DNA from: CAZRGV01 sp964599655
Lineage (GTDB): Bacteria > Planctomycetota > Planctomycetia > Isosphaerales > Isosphaeraceae
Assembly (NCBI GenBank): GCA_964599655.1
Contig: CAZRGV010000058.1
Span: forward strand, 1-35,577
Direction: 5' to 3'
Length of the DNA stretch: 35,577 nt
In this document: positions 22,158-30,412 of the stretch, piece after piece
Layout: every line of letters starts with the position of its first letter
Numbering within the stretch: the stretch's first letter is position 1
Position numbers and translations under genes: made by a program
Notes under the pieces: model-generated
The model's input: only the letters and a program-made list of their open reading frames with translations
Database searches by the model: none
What the model was told of the DNA's origin: nothing

Positions 22158-22351
22158 GGCTTAGACATCTCGCGATCAATCAAGACAAGAAACGGGGAAA
22201 AACAAACACAAACGGGCCCGCTCCACTTCAGACGGACCGGCCGGCCGTCGCTGTCCGAACGCGGCGGCCGGCCAAGGTTGGCGATGGCGGCGAAACCGCC
22301 GGGACGAACGAGCCCAGGGGGGTCGCCGGGACCGAGGGTCACGTCCTCCGA

Positions 22352-23212
22352 TCAGAGCTTCAACTGGCCATACCGCACGCTCCGGCGGCGGCGGATGATG
22401 GCCTTGTTCGACGGCTTGCGGCGGCGACGGGTCTTGCCGCCTTTGGCCAGGACGCCGGTCGGCGAGCAGGGGTGACGGCCGCCCGAGGTCCGGCCTTCGC
22501 CACCGCCCATCGGGTGGTCGACCGGGTTCATCGCCACGCCTCGGACGTGGGGCCGACGGCCCAGCCAGCGCTTGCGGCCGGCCTTGCCGAGGCGGATATT
22601 CATGTGGTCGGGGTTGCCGACCATGCCGATCGTCGCCCGGCAGGCGGCAGGCACGCGCCGCACCTCGCCGGAGGGAAGGGTGAGCTGGGCCCACGAGCCT
22701 TCACGGGCGGTCAAGGTGGCGCTGACGCCGGCCGAACGGCAGAGCTTGGCTCCGCCTCCCGGCTGCATCTCGATGTTGTGGATGGTCATGCCGGTCGGGA
22801 TCTTCGACAGCGGCAGGCAGTTGCCCAGTTTCGGCTCGGCCTCGGGACCGTTGTGCACGGTCATGCCGGCGGCCAGGCCGTCGGGGGCGATGATGTAGCG
22901 CTTCTCGCCGTCGGGGTACTGGATCAGGGCGATCCGGGCCGAGCGGTTCGGATCGTACTCGATGTGCGTCACCTCGGCCGGAACGCCGTCCCGGTCGTTG
23001 CGCTTGAAGTCGATGATCCGGTACATCCGCTTGTGCCCGCCGCCGCGGTGCCGAGCGGTGATGAAGCCCTGATTGTTCCGGCCCCCCTTTTTCTTCAAGG
23101 GCTCGGTCAGCCGCTTTTCGGGCTTCTTGTTCTTGTCGGTCAGCTCGGCGAAGTCGCTGACCGACGCGTTGCGCCGCCCGGGGCTGGTCGGTTTGTAGTA
23201 GCGGATACCCAT
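22352..23212 (-). CDS. rplB: 50S ribosomal protein L2 (uL2)
   Basis: 286 aa. L2 is one of the largest and most conserved 50S proteins and is needed for subunit joining and peptidyl transfer. The start MGIRYYKPTSPGRRNASVSD, the middle DFKRNDRDGVPAEVTHIEYD and IPTGMTIHNIEM, and the C-terminal MNPVDHPMGGGEGRTSGGRH are diagnostic; the conserved His of the D-H-P motif is present. The ATG at 23212 is chosen from the family start; 23 in-frame codons upstream are Arg/Pro-rich spacer. Confidence 0.97.
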   Translation of the reverse strand: MGIRYYKPTSPGRRNASVSDFAELTDKNKKPEKRLTEPLKKKGGRNNQGFITARHRGGGHKRMYRIIDFKRNDRDGVPAEVTHIEYDPNRSARIALIQYPDGEKRYIIAPDGLAAGMTVHNGPEAEPKLGNCLPLSKIPTGMTIHNIEMQPGGGAKLCRSAGVSATLTAREGSWAQLTLPSGEVRRVPAACRATIGMVGNPDHMNIRLGKAGRKRWLGRRPHVRGVAMNPVDHPMGGGEGRTSGGRHPCSPTGVLAKGGKTRRRRKPSNKAIIRRRRSVRYGQLKL

Positions 23213-23304
23213 CGCAGTCGCGTCCTTGTCCGGTCCGGCCCTTGGGTCTGCCCGGCGGCGACGCCGAGGGTGGCAGCACAAACCGGACGATCGTAACCTA
23301 GTGA

Positions 23305-23631
23305 TTAATAAAAATCAATCCGATGCTCGGGATCGAGCTTGACGATCGCCTTCTTCCAGTTGCGCATCCGGCCGGCCTTGAGCCGGTAGCGGCGGAGTTT
23401 GCCCCGGCGGTTCTGGGTCCGGACGTCGGCCACCTTGACGTGGAAGAGGGTCTCGATCGCCTCCTTGATCTCGGTCTTCGTGGCCAGCGGGTTGACCTCG
23501 AAGGTGAAGGCGTTGTGCCGCTCCGAGATGTGGGTCGCCTTCTCGGTAATCAGCGGGCGAAGCACCACCTGGTAGGGCTCCAGCTTGGGGCCGGGCCGTT
23601 CGTACTGCGGTGGGCGGCGAAGGGTGACCAT
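23305..23631 (-). CDS. rplW: 50S ribosomal protein L23 (uL23)
   Basis: 108 aa. L23 is at the tunnel exit and is the docking site of trigger factor and SRP. After a 20-residue N-terminal extension the family core reads LRPLITEKATHISERHNAFT, FEVNPLATKTEIKEAIETLF, HVKVADVRTQNRRGKLRRY, ending WKKAIVKLDPEHRIDFY. It lies between rplD and rplB, with spacers of 122 and 92 bases. Confidence 0.97.
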   Translation of the reverse strand: MVTLRRPPQYERPGPKLEPYQVVLRPLITEKATHISERHNAFTFEVNPLATKTEIKEAIETLFHVKVADVRTQNRRGKLRRYRLKAGRMRNWKKAIVKLDPEHRIDFY

Positions 23632-23688
23632 GGGATTCGGGCCTCGACGTTTGAGATCTCAAGGGCGGATCTCGGCGTTTTCCGTGTC

Positions 23689-23703
23689 TGTCGTGTCGTG
23701 TCG
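23689..23703. repeat. Pentanucleotide tandem repeat, (TGTCG)3, rplD-rplW spacer
   Basis: Three exact TGTCG units, preceded by TGTC and followed by TGTTCG, in the 122-base spacer between rplD and rplW. Same unit as at 20465-20479. Confidence 0.85.
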
Positions 23704-23753
23704 TGTTCGTTCGGGAAGACTCGAGGGTCGATCGATCGACCGGTTCCGGGGCC

Positions 23754-24509
23754 TCAGGCCGTGGGGGCCGGTTCCTCGGCTGGGGCCGGGCGGCGATCCA
23801 CCTTGTGCTTGACCCGTTCCTTCAGGGCGGCCAGGGCCTCGCGGGTCAGCAGAAGGTAGCGTTGCTTGAGCACGTCGTAGGTGTTGAACTCGGCGACCGG
23901 CGCGATCTTGACCCCCTCGATGTTGCGAGCGCTGAGGTACAGCGGCATGTCGTAGTGGGGAAGGCCGATCAGGATGCTTCGGCCGTCGAGGGTCCGCTTG
24001 CGGGCCTGGGTCTTGGTTTCTCCCTCGGCCGGAGCGGTCTCGGTCAGGTCGGGGCGCTGGATGGCCCGAAGGACGGCGGCGACCTCCTTGGTCCGGGGCT
24101 TGGCGTTCGGGTCGGTCGAGCCGAGTCCCTCGACGATCAGGGCCTGGCCGTCCTGGAACTTGGACAGGATCGCCATCCGGATGGCCGCACGGACCGCCTT
24201 CTTGGGCATCGAGTAGCGGTAGTCCCGGTTGCGGCGGGCGAACGCCACGCCACCGCCTTTTCGCTTGTTGGTTCGCTTGGCGCCGGCGCGGGCGTTGCCG
24301 GTGCCCTTCTGGCGGAACAGCTTCTTGCCCGAGCCGGCCACGTCGGCGCGGCCTCGAGTATTCACCGTGCCGACCCGGCGGTTGGCCAGGTGCATCAACA
24401 CGACGTCGTGGAGGAGCTGCTTGTTGACCTCGCCGCCAAAATCGGCCGGGTCGATCGACTCCTCGCCGACTTTCTCGCCGGCTCGGTTGTACACGGGGAC
24501 GGTCAGCAT
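23754..24509 (-). CDS. rplD: 50S ribosomal protein L4 (uL4)
   Basis: 251 aa, longer than the usual 205 or so because of a linker and a C-terminal Pro/Ala/Arg tail. L4 reaches into the exit tunnel, and in Escherichia coli it represses the S10 operon. Family segments are VNKQLLHDVVLMHLANRRVG, NTRGRADVAGSGKKLFRQKGTGNARAG and a Gly-rich loop, FARRNRDYRYSMPKKAVRAA, and NIEGVKIAPVAEFNTYDVLK. A 341-base spacer with a palindrome separates it from rplC. Confidence 0.97.
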   Translation of the reverse strand: MLTVPVYNRAGEKVGEESIDPADFGGEVNKQLLHDVVLMHLANRRVGTVNTRGRADVAGSGKKLFRQKGTGNARAGAKRTNKRKGGGVAFARRNRDYRYSMPKKAVRAAIRMAILSKFQDGQALIVEGLGSTDPNAKPRTKEVAAVLRAIQRPDLTETAPAEGETKTQARKRTLDGRSILIGLPHYDMPLYLSARNIEGVKIAPVAEFNTYDVLKQRYLLLTREALAALKERVKHKVDRRPAPAEEPAPTA

Positions 24510-24850
24510 CGGTTCAGTCCCAATCCTCGTTCACCGCGGCGAAGCGGACATCGGGGGTCGTCAGTCCACGGATGGCTTGGCATCAAGACGCTCGATGCCT
24601 CGCGTTCGGAATCGAACACCCGTTTCCCCGAGGGTCGATCGTCCGCGGCCTCTGAGTCCTCTGCGGTGACTTGCTTGTCTCTGTGATCTTGGCGAGCGAG
24701 AGTTCCGACTTCGTCTTCTCTTACCTACGGAATGGCCCGGCTCCGTTGCCGTTTTGTCGGGTGGGCATCGCCCACCGATCGTCCGCGACCGCAAGGGGTC
24801 GGTGGGCGGTGCCCACCCGACAAGTGACGAGTCCTCCGGGCGATTCCGTC
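24510..24850. other. Long spacer between rplC and rplD
   Basis: At 341 bases this is far longer than is usual inside an S10 operon. It contains the palindrome 24754-24823 and no gene I can support; an open frame continues through it on the plus strand but is not protein-like before the GT39 gene. It could hold a secondary promoter for rplD onward, but I see no clear one. Confidence 0.6.
24754..24823. repeat. 27-bp inverted repeat in the rplC-rplD spacer (two mismatches)
   Basis: Arms 24754-24780 and 24797-24823 pair over 27 bases with two mismatches around a 16-nt centre. The arms begin TTGTCGGGTGGGC. A degenerate version of the right arm is at 1026-1060, so this is a dispersed element. In the polycistronic transcript it forms a strong hairpin 28 bases after the rplC stop. 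Confidence 0.8.
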
Positions 24851-25486
24851 TCAGACCTTGTTCGTCTGGCGGACAATCAGGTAGCCGCCGTTGGGCCCTG
24901 GCACGGCGCCCCGGATCAACAGCAGGTTGTTGGTCGGATCGACGCGAACCACCTTGAGGTTTCGCACGGTGATCTGAGCATGGCCGTACTGGCCCGGCTT
25001 GCGAACCCCCTTGAACGTGCGGGACGGGTCGGCCGACGGGCCCGACGAACCGGGGTGGCGGTGCATCCGCTTCACGCCGTGGGTCGCCCGGAGCCCCTTG
25101 AACCCGTGCCGCTTGACGACGCCCGAGTAGCCTCGCCCCTTGCTCGTGCCGGTGACGTCGACACTGGGAATGTCGTGGAACAGCTCGACGGTCAGGGTCT
25201 GACCGGCGGTCACGCCTTCGGCCGGGCCGTCCTGCCGAATCTCGCGGATGAACCGCTTCGGCTCGGCGTCGACCTTGCGGGCATGACCCCGCTCGGCCTG
25301 GTTGGCGCTCTTCCGCTTCTTATCCGCGAAGCCGAGTTGCAGGGCGTCGTACCCGTCGGTCTCGGCGGTGCGAACCTGCAACACCGTGCAAGGGCCGCAC
25401 TCCAGGACCGTCACCGGAACGACGGCCCCGTCTTCTATGTAAATCTGGGTCATGCCGACTTTGCGGCCAAGCAAACCAACACGCAT
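24851..25486 (-). CDS. rplC: 50S ribosomal protein L3 (uL3)
   Basis: 211 aa. L3 starts 50S assembly, and its extension approaches the peptidyl-transferase centre. Family segments are GLLGRKVGMTQIYIEDGAVV, PVTVLECGPCTVLQVRT, VDVTGTSKGRGYSGVVKRHG, and HRHPGSSGPSADPSRTFKG, containing the Gln/Ser region modified in some bacteria. The ATG at 25486 fits the family. It follows rpsJ by 159 bases. Confidence 0.97.
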   Translation of the reverse strand: MRVGLLGRKVGMTQIYIEDGAVVPVTVLECGPCTVLQVRTAETDGYDALQLGFADKKRKSANQAERGHARKVDAEPKRFIREIRQDGPAEGVTAGQTLTVELFHDIPSVDVTGTSKGRGYSGVVKRHGFKGLRATHGVKRMHRHPGSSGPSADPSRTFKGVRKPGQYGHAQITVRNLKVVRVDPTNNLLLIRGAVPGPNGGYLIVRQTNKV

Positions 25487-25645
25487 GATTCGATCCGTTC
25501 CCGGGGAAAATCAGGTCGGGAGGGCCCTTTGCCGGGGCCTTCGGACGCGAGGCCCGATCCCGGCGCCGACACGAGAACCGAGCCGCGCATGCGGCCGGTC
25601 CCGGAGGTCGACCTTAGTGGTGGGGGGGGAAGGAGATTCAGGGCG

Positions 25646-25978
25646 TCAGCCCCCGGTGGGGCCCGCCTTGATCTTGATGTCCACGCCCGCCGGCAAGCTC
25701 AGCTTGTTCAGCGCGTCGATCGTCTTGTTGGTGGGCTGGACGATGTCGATCAGCCGCTTGTGCGTGCGGATCTCGAACTGCTCCCGCGACTTCTTATCGA
25801 TGTGCGGGCTTCGCAGTACCGTGTACCGCTCGATGCGGGTCGGCAGCGGGATCGGACCGTGGACGATCGCCTCGGTCCGTTTGGCCGTGTCGACGATGTC
25901 CTTGGCCGACTGGTCGAGGATGGTGTGGTCGTACGCCTCCATCCTGATGCGAATCCGCTCGTTGCTGATGCCCGCCAC
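25646..25978 (-). CDS. rpsJ: 30S ribosomal protein S10 (uS10)
   Basis: 110 aa. S10 is in the 30S head and doubles as NusE in transcription antitermination. The core RIRIRMEAYDHTILDQSAKD, then PIPLPTRIERYTVLRSPHID and KKSREQFEIRTHKRLIDI, is typical. The start is the GTG at 25978, giving VAGISNERIRIR, with GGAAGGG upstream; the longer in-frame extension to 26038 begins with another GTG but lacks family sequence. It is the first gene of the superoperon, about 65 nt after the predicted transcription start. Confidence 0.97.
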   Translation of the reverse strand: MAGISNERIRIRMEAYDHTILDQSAKDIVDTAKRTEAIVHGPIPLPTRIERYTVLRSPHIDKKSREQFEIRTHKRLIDIVQPTNKTIDALNKLSLPAGVDIKIKAGPTGG

Positions 25979-26050
25979 GCGTCCGTCCCTTCCAACGATA
26001 AACGATCCTACCGACGGTGTGTCCTGGTCCCCAACCACGGGGAAAGTAAG

Positions 26051-26079
26051 AGTCTAAAGAGTGCGGCCCAGCCCGTCAA
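26051..26079 (-). promoter_or_regulatory. Sigma70-type promoter of the S10 superoperon
   Basis: On the minus strand TTGACG (26074-26079) and TAGACT (26051-26056) are separated by exactly 17 bases, close to consensus. An A-tract (T run at 26095-26100 on the plus strand) lies about 20 bases upstream of the -35 box and could act as a weak UP-like element. The start of transcription would be near 26044, about 65 nt before rpsJ. Confidence 0.68.
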
Positions 26080-26236
26080 GGCGGCTCGCTCGGATTTTTT
26101 GGAGACGAGGTCCGGTTGTTCGGGCGAGCCGGAAACGCGGGGGGGGTTGTCGAGGTTCCCGGCTTGCGGCGAGGTCGGTTTCGGGCCAGAATGCCGACGC
26201 TGGCTCTGGCGGCGCGACGCAAGGAGGCTCGCCCCG

Positions 26237-28000
26237 ATGTCTGGCGATCGGAACGGTTGGCGACGAACGGGGGGTTGGCTGGTCGCGCTGGGCGTGCTTG
26301 GCCTGATGATCGCCACCGAGCCGAGGCTGGCGATCGTCTGGGACGAGGGGTACACGATCGGGCGGGAGGCCCGGGTCCGGGAATGGCTGGGGAGGCTCGT
26401 CAATCCGGGCCGCGCGCCTCGGGGCGACCCACCGGAGTTCGCCCTGGTGCAGCCCGACGTCGACACGTCGCCGCCGTTGCCGAGGCCCCGATCGGACGCG
26501 CTGAACAGCCGGGCCGGGCTGTTGCGTTCCTCGGTGATCGCCTGGTACTGGCCGTTCGCTCGCGAGGAGCCGCACGGGCATCCATCCTTCTATGCCATCG
26601 TCGGGCTGGCCGGCGACCTGCTCGCGCCGTCGTGGAGTGTGCTGTCGAGGGCGAGGCTCGGGCCGATGATCGCCTTCAGCCTGACCTCGGGGGCGATCTT
26701 CGTCTTCTTCGCGAGGCGATGGGGGCTCTGGCCGGCTTTGGCCGCGTCGGGGGCGTGGACGTTGCATCCGCACCTCTTCGCGATGGGCCACTACGCCCAC
26801 TACGACGGCCTGCTGTCGAGCCTCTGGGTGGGGGCGATGCTGGCCTTTACCAGCGCGGTCGAGGTCCGTGAGGAGGAACCCTCCTCAACGGGCGTTCCGC
26901 GATGGGGCTGGGTGATCGTCTTCGGACTGATGGCCGGATGGGCGGCCGGCACGAAGTTCACCGGCTGGTTCTTGCCTCTGCCGTTCCTGGCATGGTCAGC
27001 CCTTTACCGCGACCGACGGGGCTTCTGGACCCTGGCCGTGGGGGGGCTGGTCGCGTTGTTGACGCTTTATGCCTTCAACCCGCCGTTCTGGGCTGATCCG
27101 GTGTCGAGCGTCCGTCGGTTCCTCGCTTCGAACCTGAGCCGGACCCGAACGATTCTGATTCCGGTGCTGTTTCTGGGCAAGGTGGTGAAGTCGCCGAACG
27201 AGTCGTTGCCCTGGTACAACACGTTGCTCTGGACGTTGCTGGCCACGCCGGTCGGGTTCCTGGGGCTGGCCTTATTGCGGCTGGAGAGCGTGGTGCGGAG
27301 GCGGCTTGGGCAAGGGCGGGGGCTCGGCCCGGACCGCGGGCGGGCCGAGCCGTTCGGCGTGCTGGTTTTCCTGCACTGGGCGTTCCTGCTGGCGCTCCGG
27401 GCGCTGCCGCACACGCCGGGGCACGACGGCGTCCGCCAGTTCCTTCCGGCGTTTGGCGCTCTGGCGATGCTCTCCGGTCTGGGGGCGGCCTCGGTGATCG
27501 AGCGGTCGGGCCGGTGGGGCAAGGCCCTGGTGGTGGCCAGTCTGGCCGAGGGGGCGTTGAGCCTCGCGTTGATGATGCCGGTGCCGTTGTCGTATTACAG
27601 CCCGATCGTCGGCGGGCTGCCGGGCGCGACGGCCCTGGGCATGGAGCCGACCTACTACTGGGACGGCCTGACCGACGAGGCGCTCGACTGGCTCAACCGC
27701 CAGACGCCGCCGGGGCACAAGATCCGGTTCTCGACGTTCCCGCTCTCGATGGTCCACCTCCATCAGACCGGCCGCCTGAGGCCCGAGGTCCGCGCCGAGG
27801 CCGACGTGCCTGCCGCCTGGTACGTGCTCCAGAACCGCCCCGGCCTGTTTCGGGAGGTGGATCGCGCTCTGCGATCCCGCGGGCGCCCGAGCTTCGTCGT
27901 CCGCTGTTGGGGTGTCCCCTTGATCTGGATCTACCCGATGTCGGAATACGAGCGGCTCGGGCCGAGCCAGGAGGAGGACGCGCGGCGAAAGGCTCGGTGA
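26237..28000 (+). CDS. GT39/ArnT-like integral membrane glycosyltransferase
   Basis: 587 aa. A polytopic membrane protein with at least nine hydrophobic segments. The first helix (about 13-28) is followed by an extracytoplasmic loop with WDEGYTIGREARV, where Asp36-Glu37 is the acidic pair typical of GT-C enzymes that use lipid-linked sugars; later loops contain EEPHGHPSFY and TLHPHLFAMGHYAHYDG. The C-terminal third is a soluble domain. This matches the dolichyl-phosphate-mannose-protein mannosyltransferase (GT39/PMT_2) type; donor and acceptor are unknown. The ATG at 26237 is preceded by AAGGAGG at 9 bases, a strong site that fixes the start; the open frame continues far upstream over rplC-rpsJ antisense and is not coding. 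It is divergent from the ribosomal operon. Confidence 0.85.
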   Translation: MSGDRNGWRRTGGWLVALGVLGLMIATEPRLAIVWDEGYTIGREARVREWLGRLVNPGRAPRGDPPEFALVQPDVDTSPPLPRPRSDALNSRAGLLRSSVIAWYWPFAREEPHGHPSFYAIVGLAGDLLAPSWSVLSRARLGPMIAFSLTSGAIFVFFARRWGLWPALAASGAWTLHPHLFAMGHYAHYDGLLSSLWVGAMLAFTSAVEVREEEPSSTGVPRWGWVIVFGLMAGWAAGTKFTGWFLPLPFLAWSALYRDRRGFWTLAVGGLVALLTLYAFNPPFWADPVSSVRRFLASNLSRTRTILIPVLFLGKVVKSPNESLPWYNTLLWTLLATPVGFLGLALLRLESVVRRRLGQGRGLGPDRGRAEPFGVLVFLHWAFLLALRALPHTPGHDGVRQFLPAFGALAMLSGLGAASVIERSGRWGKALVVASLAEGALSLALMMPVPLSYYSPIVGGLPGATALGMEPTYYWDGLTDEALDWLNRQTPPGHKIRFSTFPLSMVHLHQTGRLRPEVRAEADVPAAWYVLQNRPGLFREVDRALRSRGRPSFVVRCWGVPLIWIYPMSEYERLGPSQEEDARRKAR

Positions 28001-28019
28001 GGGAAACCGAGCCTTTCGC
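27985..28019 (+). terminator. 14-bp hairpin at the end of the GT39 gene
   Basis: GCGAAAGGCTCGGT (27985-27998) pairs perfectly with 28006-28019 over a 7-nt loop and includes the GT39 stop codon. A GTTTTC tract follows 13 bases later on the plus strand. It separates convergent genes and could end transcription from either side. Confidence 0.55.
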
Positions 28020-28035
28020 GAACGGCCCGGGGTTT

Positions 28036-28626
28036 TCAGGGCTTCTCCGAGGGGGCGGACGGCGTCTCGTCGGCGCTGGTGGTCGCCGCCGATTCCTTCG
28101 CCGGGCCGGGAGCCGCGTCCGCGTCCGTGGCACCCTTGGGTTCCTCGGGCTTGGCCTCGACGGCGAAGTCGAAGGTTCCGCCCTGGGGGCCGACGGTGGC
28201 GGTGAGCTTGGTGCGGCCGAGGTCGGCGAACTCGGGTTTCAGCCGCTCGGTGGCCGTGAGCATGCCGGGCGGCTGCGACTGGGCCGAGCGGGGACCCAGG
28301 CCCTGGGGGACTCCTTCGGCCGAGACCAGGTAGCTGACGGCGACCTTGTACTCGCCCTGGGGCACGCCATCGCGCTCATAGGTCTTCATGACATAATGGC
28401 CGTTCTGGTCCGTCTCGCCGTTGCTGGGGGCGTCGCGGGGCGGCAGGAACGTCACGACCGCGCCGGCCAGGGGCTTGCCGTCGAGCGTGACCGTGCCCTC
28501 GACGGGCACCAGCGGGATCGTCCGGGGATCGACGTAGGGCCGATCCTCGGGGGCCTCCGGGGAGGAACAACCGAGAACGGCGAGCAGGGTCAGCGGCCAG
28601 AGCCGCCGGGCAAGGGTCATGGTCAT
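28036..28626 (-). CDS. Small lipoprotein, carboxypeptidase-regulatory-like (locus B, distal)
   Basis: 196 aa. The N-terminus MTMTLARRLWPLTLLAVLGC is a lipoprotein signal with a lipobox ending in Cys20. The mature protein has a beta-sandwich pattern: VEGTVTLDGKPLAGAVVTFL, then GHYVMKTYERDGVPQGEYKV, and TFDFAVEAKPEE, followed by a low-complexity Ala/Glu/Ser/Pro tail of about 35 residues. It has the same architecture as the lipoproteins at 2476-2919 and 28728-29198. Two Met codons (28626, 28620) can start it; the ribosome-binding site is weak. It is the last gene of the DUF1559 locus B group and converges on the GT39 gene. Confidence 0.82.
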   Translation of the reverse strand: MTMTLARRLWPLTLLAVLGCSSPEAPEDRPYVDPRTIPLVPVEGTVTLDGKPLAGAVVTFLPPRDAPSNGETDQNGHYVMKTYERDGVPQGEYKVAVSYLVSAEGVPQGLGPRSAQSQPPGMLTATERLKPEFADLGRTKLTATVGPQGGTFDFAVEAKPEEPKGATDADAAPGPAKESAATTSADETPSAPSEKP

Positions 28627-28727
28627 GGTGGGGTGTCTCACGGGTCGTTGAGCCGCGTCAAGGTCCCGGTCGCGTCCTCGAAGGGGCGGGGCCGGCGCCT
28701 GACCGGGACCTCGGGCTCTCCCCGACC

Positions 28728-29198
28728 TTATTTCGCCTTGGTCTTGACGTCGAAGTCGAACACGTTGTCGGCCGGGTTGGTCGTGACCTCGGCCTCGAAC
28801 TCGCTCTTTTCCCCGGCCGCCTCCTTTTTCGGCTTGGCCGGGTCCTGACCCAGGGCCATCTGGGCCATGAGCGGGTCGTCCCTGAAGGCATCGGGCACTT
28901 TCGAGCCCGACGTATCGAGCGACGGCATGACGGTGACCGTGTACTTGCCCGGTGCCAGACCCGATCGGTTGCGGTACCGGATGGAGAAGGTGCCCTCGGG
29001 GCCGGTCGCATCTCCGCCGGGCGTGCTGACCGCGTTGGTCGGGTTGGGAGTGAAGGTGATCGTGGCCCCGGCCATTGGCTTGCCGTTCTGCGTGACGGTG
29101 CCCTTGACCGGATAGAGGGTGATACTGTCTTCCTCGGACCCGCACCCGAACAGGGCGACCAGCGCCAGGGGGATGACGGCTCGCGTCCATTTTTTCAT
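28728..29198 (-). CDS. Small lipoprotein, carboxypeptidase-regulatory-like (locus B, proximal)
   Basis: 156 aa. MKKWTRAVIPLALVALFGC gives a lipoprotein signal with a lipobox ending in Cys19. The mature part contains VKGTVTQNGKPMAGATITFT, GTFSIRYRNRSGLAPGKYTV and the end VFDFDVKTKAK, the same plan as the other two lipoproteins in this window. A lysine/glutamate-rich segment (about 120-140) separates the core from the last strand. The ATG at 29198 is chosen from the signal peptide. It lies between the DUF1559 B gene (182 bases upstream) and the distal lipoprotein gene (101 bases downstream), same strand. Confidence 0.84.
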   Translation of the reverse strand: MKKWTRAVIPLALVALFGCGSEEDSITLYPVKGTVTQNGKPMAGATITFTPNPTNAVSTPGGDATGPEGTFSIRYRNRSGLAPGKYTVTVMPSLDTSGSKVPDAFRDDPLMAQMALGQDPAKPKKEAAGEKSEFEAEVTTNPADNVFDFDVKTKAK

Positions 29199-29309
29199 GG
29201 TGGATTGCTCGATTCTTGTTGCGACGGTTGGAATCGGAATGGGCGCGGATCGCAACGCTCCGACTCTCGGGGCATCGCGATCCGGCCCATCTCGTGGGTC
29301 TCGGAATGT

Positions 29310-29361
29310 CCCGGCCGCGAACGGGCCGGGAGACCGCCCACCGGCGGTTGGCGGGCGGTCT
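29310..29361. promoter_or_regulatory. Two adjacent stem-loops after DUF1559 B
   Basis: AGACCGCCC (29331-29339) pairs with 29353-29361, and next to it CCCGGCC (29310-29316) pairs with 29324-29330. They follow the DUF1559 stop by 20 bases on the minus strand. There is no U tract, so they may reduce rather than stop transcription into the lipoprotein genes, or protect the mRNA end. Confidence 0.45.
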
Positions 29362-29380
29362 GTCGAGGAGGATGTGGCTC

Positions 29381-30412
29381 TTAGTAAGAGTCGGAGCTGA
29401 TGACCTCGTTGCCGGCGATGGAGGCCAGTCCGCCCCAGGCGTACACGCTGATGGTGTTCTTGATGAACCGGACGCTGCCGTCACACATCCCCATGTTCAA
29501 ACCGCCGGGGTGTCGGCTGCTGAAGACCCAGGCGTAGGGCAGTTTCTGCTGGGCGGGCGGCAGGGTCGGGTAAAAGATCCCGCTGTAGCCGTTGGGCAGG
29601 CAAGCCGCCGCCTGAGGGTGGGTCGGGTAGAGGATGCGACCGTGGGTCGAGGTGTGCGTGCCCGAGCCCCAGTAGGGTCCGTAGACGTCATACAGGTGTC
29701 CCGGAGGCTGGAGCGACTCGCCGGCCAGGAACGTGTTGCTCGTGCCGTCGCGGATGTCGGCCAGGCTCGTCGAGATGTCGTTGTAGAAGGCCCCGCGGAA
29801 CACCGGGTTGGGCATCGCGTTGGTGGTGCCGGGGCAGTTGTACTCGGTGTAGATGTAGGTGCTGAGCAGGTAGTTGCTCTCGCGTGCCTCCTGCATCGAG
29901 TAGGGCTGGGTGCCGGTCGTGGAACTGGTCGTCGGGTGGATCGGCGCGGGGTAAACGTCCGACGGGCAGACGAACGAGGCGATCATGGTGCCGACGACGG
30001 TCGTGTTCGTGAACGCCGTGCCCATCAGGTTGGTGTTGCCCCCGTTCCAGGCCGAGTTGCTGGACGGGTGGCTGAAGTTGTAGGCGTTGTACAGGGTCGC
30101 CTGCTCCATCTGGGCCAGGATCATGGTGAAGCCGGTCGTGTTGAGCACGAAGCCGGGACCGGGATTCTGGGTGCTGCAACTTCCCGAGTAGATCTTGGCC
30201 GGCGGGAAGGCGCCGTGAACATCCGCGTAGTTGTGCATCGCAAGGCCGATCTGCTTCAGGTTGTTGACGCACTGCGAGCGACGCGCGGCCTCGCGGGCCG
30301 CCTGGACGGCTGGGAGCAAGAGGGCGATCAAAACACCGATGATGGCGATGACGACCAACAGCTCGATCAGGGTGAAGCCACGGCGACGGCGCAATCTGGG
30401 ACCCTTGGACAT
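29381..30412 (-). CDS. DUF1559 domain-containing pseudopilin-like protein (locus B)
   Basis: 343 aa. The N-terminus MSKGPRLRRRRGFTLIELLV is a prepilin leader with cleavage expected after Gly, followed by a hydrophobic helix ending LLLPAVQAAREAARRSQCVNN and the NLKQIGLAMHNY signature. The C-terminus has HPGGLNMGMCDGSVRFIKN, the family H-x9-DG motif. It is a paralogue of the gene at 1127-2143, sharing the first 60 residues and the end but with a different middle. The start at 30412 is favoured by GGAGG nine bases upstream; a further ATG six codons earlier is possible. Two lipoprotein genes follow in the same direction. Confidence 0.93.
   Translation of the reverse strand: MSKGPRLRRRRGFTLIELLVVIAIIGVLIALLLPAVQAAREAARRSQCVNNLKQIGLAMHNYADVHGAFPPAKIYSGSCSTQNPGPGFVLNTTGFTMILAQMEQATLYNAYNFSHPSSNSAWNGGNTNLMGTAFTNTTVVGTMIASFVCPSDVYPAPIHPTTSSTTGTQPYSMQEARESNYLLSTYIYTEYNCPGTTNAMPNPVFRGAFYNDISTSLADIRDGTSNTFLAGESLQPPGHLYDVYGPYWGSGTHTSTHGRILYPTHPQAAACLPNGYSGIFYPTLPPAQQKLPYAWVFSSRHPGGLNMGMCDGSVRFIKNTISVYAWGGLASIAGNEVISSDSY

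Noticed and set aside
22142..22694. Frames on the minus strand overlapping rplB and rpsS in other phases
   Set aside because: Arg/Pro-rich shadows of the ribosomal genes.
24671..26236. Long plus-strand frame joined to the GT39 gene (1109 aa in total)
   Set aside because: It is antisense to rplC and rpsJ; the strong ribosome-binding site and first membrane helix are at 26237.
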